DNA of 64,000 nucleotides, from NCBI GenBank assembly GCA_037127255.1, contig JBANSL010000020.1:57175598-57239597 (forward strand), written 5' to 3'. The notes beneath the pieces are model-generated. The model was not told the origin of the DNA. It did no database searches and was given only the letters and a program-made list of their open reading frames with translations. The stretch is from Persicaria tinctoria. Lineage: Eukaryota; Streptophyta; Magnoliopsida; Caryophyllales; Polygonaceae. Each line of letters starts with the position of its first letter. Within the stretch, counting starts at the first letter, position 1. Position numbers and translations under genes: made by a program. This document shows, piece after piece, positions 59,895 to 64,000 of this stretch.

Positions 59895-59961
59895 AGCCTA
59901 TGTGGGATTTGAACCCACATTTTTGTGTAAATACACATTGCTCCCATTGAGCTAATAGGCT
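59895..59961 (-). tRNA. tRNA-like sequence inside the MuDR-like element (probably degenerate)
   Basis: Minus strand: acceptor arms AGCCTAT and ATAGGCT pair over 7 bp; D-arm-like GCTC/GAGC; T-arm GTGGG-TTCAAAT-CCCAC, canonical 5-bp stem and 7-nt loop. The anticodon arm is abnormal (TGTGT-ATTT-ACACA, only 4 nt in the loop) and the total is 67 nt, so an anticodon cannot be assigned. Either a decayed tRNA pseudogene captured by the transposon or a tRNA mimic. A functional tRNA is unlikely. Confidence 0.5.
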
Positions 59962-60886
59962 ATATGTTGACTTGATAAACATTATTCTTTCTTAAGACTA
60001 AGTGTTGAGCTAATATGTAGTTCTTCATTTACATCAAACAAGCACCAAAAGATCAATATCTTCAATAAGTATCAACCCAACATGAATTGAATAAGTTTCA
60101 ACTGACTGAATTTCAATATATTTGATTTAAAACTTGTGTAAAGAAGGATCAAATATTTGGAGAGATATATTATGAGTGTTGGTTAGCATGGCATCAGTGG
60201 GAACAAGAATCACATCCAATTCAACCCCCAAAGTAGTTTTGAGCCAGCAATAGCGAGAGATGGTACCCACACAAAATATTCAGCCAGCAAAAATGCAAAA
60301 CGCATTCAGACAGCATCAATGCACAACTATAAACTAACCTAAACTTTCAGCCATCAACAATGCATTAACAATGAGCTAATTCGATAATTTCAGCACACAT
60401 GAACAAATAACTTAAATTTTAGGCATGAAAAAACCCCCAATTTTACTCCATATTTTGGATTTGAACTATAAACTAACCCAAATTCAGCCATCAACAATGC
60501 ATAACAATACTCTGTATTTTGGATTGTTTTATCACCATAAATTCAATCTCCAATAAAGAAAAGGTAGGAAGGAAACCCAACCCTATTTTCGAAATTAGGG
60601 AAAGCCTAATTTCAAAAACCCCAAATTCGGAATTGAAGGGAAATCCTAATTTCAGAAACCCTAAATTCGAAATTGAAGGAAAACCTAAATGAGGAGAGTA
60701 GAGATGAGAGAAGAGGAGAACCTGTCCATAGCGCCTCCTCCAATACCGGCCATCGCATCCAGCCAACCACTCTCCGTCGTCGTCTTCGTCGTCGTCTTCG
60801 TCGTCATCGAACTGGAGAGAAAAGAGGATCGGCTTTGTCTCTCACCTGTTGGAGCAAGGAGGAGAGAACGTGTTTATTTATTTTAA
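59962..60886. other. MuDR-like sub-terminal region
   Basis: No convincing gene. Contains repeated AACCCTAAATTC/AACCCCAAATTC-type short repeats near 60590-60690 and a GTC(GTC)n-rich stretch (60776-60805). Confidence 0.5.
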
Positions 60887-61051
60887 CTTATTTACAATAT
60901 TTTGCCCGAACTTTGCACCCTTCCCCCAAATTGACAAATGGTTAAAACGCGGAAAAAAATTAAAATCTCAGGGTTACCACGCGTATTACCTAAAAATTTT
61001 GGTTACCTCGCGGATTAGGCAAAACCCTGGGGCTACCCGGCGGAAAATCCG
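60887..61051 (-). repeat. MuDR-like terminal inverted repeat, right
   Basis: Inverted copy of 56377-56541. Confidence 0.93.
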
Positions 61052-61097
61052 TTTTTTTTTTTCCGAAAATTAAGATTTGAAAATCCGGGCCTTTACA
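61052..61097 (-). repeat. X 5' LTR, segment 2
   Basis: T run followed by GAAAATTAAGATTTGAAAAT and CGGGCCTTTACA, matching 48165-48206. TCATG target duplication follows. Confidence 0.88.
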
Positions 61098-62008
61098 TCA
61101 TGTGCTAAAAGATTTGATATACATCTTTTAGGTAAATATCAAGATATGACTATATTTTAATTATTTTTTATTAAAATTATTTAATTGTAATCATTATCAA
61201 TTAAGGTGGACACATAAGATGATAGGTGGATAAAGGAAATCATTAATTGACGTGACTTAAATTTATTGGATACGCATTAATTGACGTGTCAAAAAACCCA
61301 AATCAGATTACACCAGAGAACGACATGTAAGCGAATCGCACCAAAGCCCGCTAATAGATTATATTATATACAGTAATAGAAAAGATAGGATTTAATTCAA
61401 TATACTCCGTATTAGATGATGTTAAATAGTACTAATAGATTATATAAATTAATCTAATCTTTTAAGATTGTATAGATTTTTCTAAGTAAAATATTTATAA
61501 AATAACATAAGGTAAAATGATAAGATTTGTAAGATATGAGGTTGAATATTTATAATAAAAACTAATTTAATCATTAATTAAAATGGACACATAGGATGAC
61601 ACATGTATAAATAGATAGATTAATGGATATATTTAACCTCAAAATTTGAAACATAACCCGGTTCAGAATGCACCAGAGAATGACACGTAAGCGAATCGCA
61701 CCAAAGCCCGCCACATAAGATTTCAACGCCTCTGTTTTAGTATTATATATTGATTAATAGATTAATAGATTAATGGATATATTGCAATCGGAAAAAAAAA
61801 AAACTGGAAACATGTCTCAATATTTACGGCAATATAACCAAAAAAAAAGGAATGGATTCAAATCATATTTAAAATAGGAAACAGATATTTTAAAGTTTCC
61901 ATAATAATATTGATCAATAAGAAAATCTCATTTGAATAAAAAAATTCAACTTTAATTGTGAGCGTGACACGTCAGCAAAATGCTAGTAGAATTAGTAATA
62001 TTAATAGA
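61098..62008 (-). repeat. Helitron H2 5' portion with repeated segments
   Basis: Contains two copies of a block with GTAAGCGAATCGCACCAAAG (61330-61350 and 61688-61707) and the ~225-bp segment 61781-62008 shared with 33577-34070. Non-coding. Confidence 0.6.
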
Positions 62009-63230
62009 TAATTAATATATAGATAAGAGATTGCAAGGTAGAATCAAATAATCAGATTGATATGTCGTTAGTTTGATTTTCTAATTAATTAGATTAGATT
62101 TGTTTAGTTAATTGGATAAGGTAGAATCCAATTACGTGCTTGCACTAAGATATGGTAGTTAATTAATACATGAGGTAATTAATTACTTAATTGGATTTTC
62201 TAATTAGTTAATGAATTAATTAGATCTCGCTAGATTAATTGGATTTGGTTATATCCCAATATCATCGGATTAATAGGGTAGAATCCAAACAATTAGATAT
62301 GAGGTTAGTCATATAATTAATCTTTATCTTGGAATACTTTACATTTAATTAATTAATATTTATTAAGTGTGGTTTTTTTTTTTTTTGCATTGTCATTCAT
62401 TCCTTTCACATATATTTTCAATTAGATAACTAACCAATTTCTATAATTGTCAAAGTGTGCCTTTTTTAAGTACATGTACATTCTCATTCATTCCTTTCAC
62501 ATTCAGTTAGATGAGTAACTTCAAGTAGATTGTTCGACGTACTATTTCCTTAATCTGTGTAATGGCAAAATGACCCGTTGTGTACTTGGACACTTATCTT
62601 TCAAGTGACTTTGTTAAAGCTTATAAATAACGCTTGAATGTGTTCCTGCATTGGGCCAATACGTCACATGCCAATATGCTTATGAATTACCTTGACAATG
62701 CGGTTTCTTTAATAATTTACATGAGATAATACATTATTTTCCTTCGCAAACTGTATAAATTCAATCAAACTTAACTATACATACATGATTTAATAAAACA
62801 TGAACTATACACAAATTAAAAAAATCCATATCTTCATCCCTTTTTCTTGAGTTTCAATTTATATATAAGGAAATCTCCATCAATTTAATCTCATAATATT
62901 CATACAATCTTCTTACATTGTTAAAATTGATCGTATTTTTAGAGTTTCCTTAACAATATAGCTAGAGAAGCTTATAATAGGAAATAATATTTATAGATAT
63001 ATATTAGTATAATTAGTTTTGATGTTAGTTATTTATGTGTACTTATTTAGGTAAGAGATAAGTATAGACTATAGTAAGAAACACATCATAACTTAATTTA
63101 TTTAAAAATATAGATTATACTGTAAATTGATAGCCAATAATGACACTAATCGTACCTAATTCCGAAAGTTTAATATAAAATAATACGACCTAAAGAAATT
63201 TATGTTTAAAAGTAAAAAAAAATGATCCAG
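62009..63230. other. AT-rich intergenic DNA
   Basis: No gene, RNA or element terminus recognised. TAATTAATT-rich in its first part. Confidence 0.5.
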
Positions 63231-63483
63231 TTAAGCGGGACAAAGCATTTGTGATATAGCAAGAAAATTATAGCATTGGAAGCCGCAGAGTTTTCCGCCT
63301 TTCTTTATTTTTGATCGGTCGTTCCCCCGAAGAACAATGTCTTTATTCCCATCGTGAAAAAAGACTTCCGATTGATACGCCTTTTGATTGGTTGGTCCAT
63401 GATCCTTCACAAGCCTACATTAAAATTAAAAGTAATAGTTATTATTGAAAATTAAAGTAAAGGCTACATAAACAGTAAAACTA

Positions 63484-63519
<36 letters not shown>

Positions 63520-63922
63520 TAATTAATTAATTAATTAATTAATTAATTAATTAAATTACTTACCGACCATATGAGTATGATCGATATTTGGACTCGAAAT
63601 CGAATCGAACTCGACAAATTGAAATCCGTGAATCGGAATAGATGGTTTGGTCAACCTGAGTGATAGAAGCATTGTTGAATAGTAAAATACAATGTGTGAT
63701 CGAATAGACTGCATTGTACCTCCCTAATGTTATATTCGTAGACTCTAAAATCTTTGATGGAATATATGTAAGCCCTTCTTTCACGTGCTCGACTTTGTTA
63801 AAATAGTTCTTTGTAAGGAAACTTGTATTTCGAACCCTGCACATAAGTTGTAAATTCAAATGTAAACGCGTGCAAAAAAAATTAAGTGTAAATAAACTAA
63901 TCAAACACAATTACCTTTTCAT
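63231..63922 (-). CDS. Small spliced gene of unknown function (host gene candidate)
   Basis: Two exons are well supported on the minus strand: 63836-63564 (acceptor TGTGCAG before it, donor GTAAGT after it) and 63414-63231 (acceptor ATGTAG, stop TAA at 63233-63231). The reading frame passes through the junction in phase, giving about 151 residues. An 8-nt ATG-containing exon at 63922-63915 with a GT donor would join in phase and make a complete 154-residue protein, but such a tiny first exon could be chance and the true start may lie beyond the window. The protein is mixed alpha/beta in look, Lys/Arg-rich in its last third (HDGNKDIVLRGNDRSKIKKG), with no signal peptide, membrane segment or motif I recognise. 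No relation to the transposons nearby is visible. Confidence 0.5.
63484..63554. repeat. Compound (AAT)n(AATT)n microsatellite
   Basis: About 12 AAT repeats followed by nine AATT repeats, inside the intron of the gene at 63231-63922. Confidence 0.95.
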
Positions 63923-64000
63923 CTATTAAAATCATGTCAATCTAATTAACTTGTTCATGAATATCATTGTAGTTTAGTGATCTTGATATTCTTAATACAC

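Larger units (their letters stand above)
56377..61051 (+). mobile_element. MuDR-like (Mutator) DNA transposon, possibly autonomous family member
   Basis: 4675 bp with terminal inverted repeats of about 165 bp (56377-56541 and 60887-61051) that differ at only a few positions and begin CGGATTTTCCGCCGGG. It lies in a poly-T tract of the X LTR; T runs of 10 and 11 flank it, consistent with the 9-10-bp target duplication of the superfamily. It encodes one transposase gene and a tRNA-like sequence. Confidence 0.93.
34416..61097 (-). mobile_element. LTR element X, large non-autonomous derivative with nested insertions
   Basis: Bounded by the 5-bp target duplication TCATG (34411-34415 and 61098-61102). 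LTRs are 34416-48206 (split by the Athila element; ~2.93 kb without it) and 53490-61097 (split by the MuDR-like element; ~2.93 kb without it). The interior 48207-53489 has a primer site for initiator tRNA-Met and a purine-rich tract but no gag, protease, RT or integrase frame. Long LTRs with a long gene-less interior fit the LARD (large retrotransposon derivative) definition. The helper element is not in the window. Confidence 0.88.
34071..62008 (-). mobile_element. Helitron H2, host of the nested insertions
   Basis: The 3' end on the minus strand is CTAG 34074-34071, with a hairpin CCGCG/CGCGG (34084-34088 with 34094-34098). The 5' end TCTATTAATATTACTAATTC begins at 62008. Flanking bases are A (34070) and T (62009). 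Removing element X leaves about 1.26 kb, an ordinary size for a non-autonomous Helitron. No Rep/helicase seen. Confidence 0.5.

Noticed and set aside
60673..61073. Short plus-strand frames near the right MuDR-like terminus.
   Set aside because: Low complexity (GTC-type repeats encoding V/F) and overlap with the terminal inverted repeat.

Overview
The window is plant nuclear DNA, almost certainly from a flowering plant and probably a eudicot. It contains L1-type LINEs with a C-terminal RNase H, an Athila-type LTR retrotransposon primed by tRNA-Asp, an LTR element primed by initiator tRNA-Met, a MuDR-like transposon with introns, and Helitron termini. I cannot name the species. Almost everything here is transposon-derived. 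The only coding sequence that looks like a host gene is a small spliced minus-strand gene of unknown function at 63.2-63.9 kb.

Left part (1-26.2 kb). Two direct copies of a non-coding locus (copy A, 1-4129 continuing at 9522-~9610; copy B, ~18793-26100) consist largely of diverged modules repeating about every 175 nt, each opening with a 3'-splice-site-like YTTGCTAGG. Each copy ends with a sequence that matches the twister self-cleaving ribozyme (3743-3824 and 25483-25564). The two ribozyme copies differ by a compensatory C-G to A-T change in the closing stem. A nearly intact LINE (4130-9521, minus) sits in copy A with a 14-bp target-site duplication, and copy B keeps the empty site. Between the copies lie a 124-bp tandem repeat, an RNase H gene fragment in a possible DNA element, a fold-back element, ~240-bp tandem repeats and a decayed second LINE (12666-18095, plus).

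Right part (26.2-62.0 kb). This is a nest of insertions. Helitron-like termini on the minus strand bound 26871-33805 and 34071-62008. The first contains a 5'-truncated LTR element Y. The second contains a complete LTR element X (34416-61097, minus, target duplication TCATG) with ~2.9-kb LTRs, a tRNA-iMet primer site and a 5.3-kb interior without gag-pol, so it resembles a large non-autonomous derivative. One LTR of X is split by a 10.9-kb Athila-type element (35008-45867, minus, target duplication TACCT, almost identical LTRs). The other LTR is split by a 4.7-kb MuDR-like element (56377-61051) with 165-bp terminal inverted repeats and a five-exon transposase broken only at a G12 tract.

Order of events read from the nesting: duplication of the ribozyme locus before the copy-A LINE; Helitron before X; X before Athila and MuDR. 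The most interesting features are the twister pair with covariation and its ~175-nt modular host transcript, the GC-rich motif scattered through LTR and coding parts of the Athila element, and the C-poor, gene-less interior of X.
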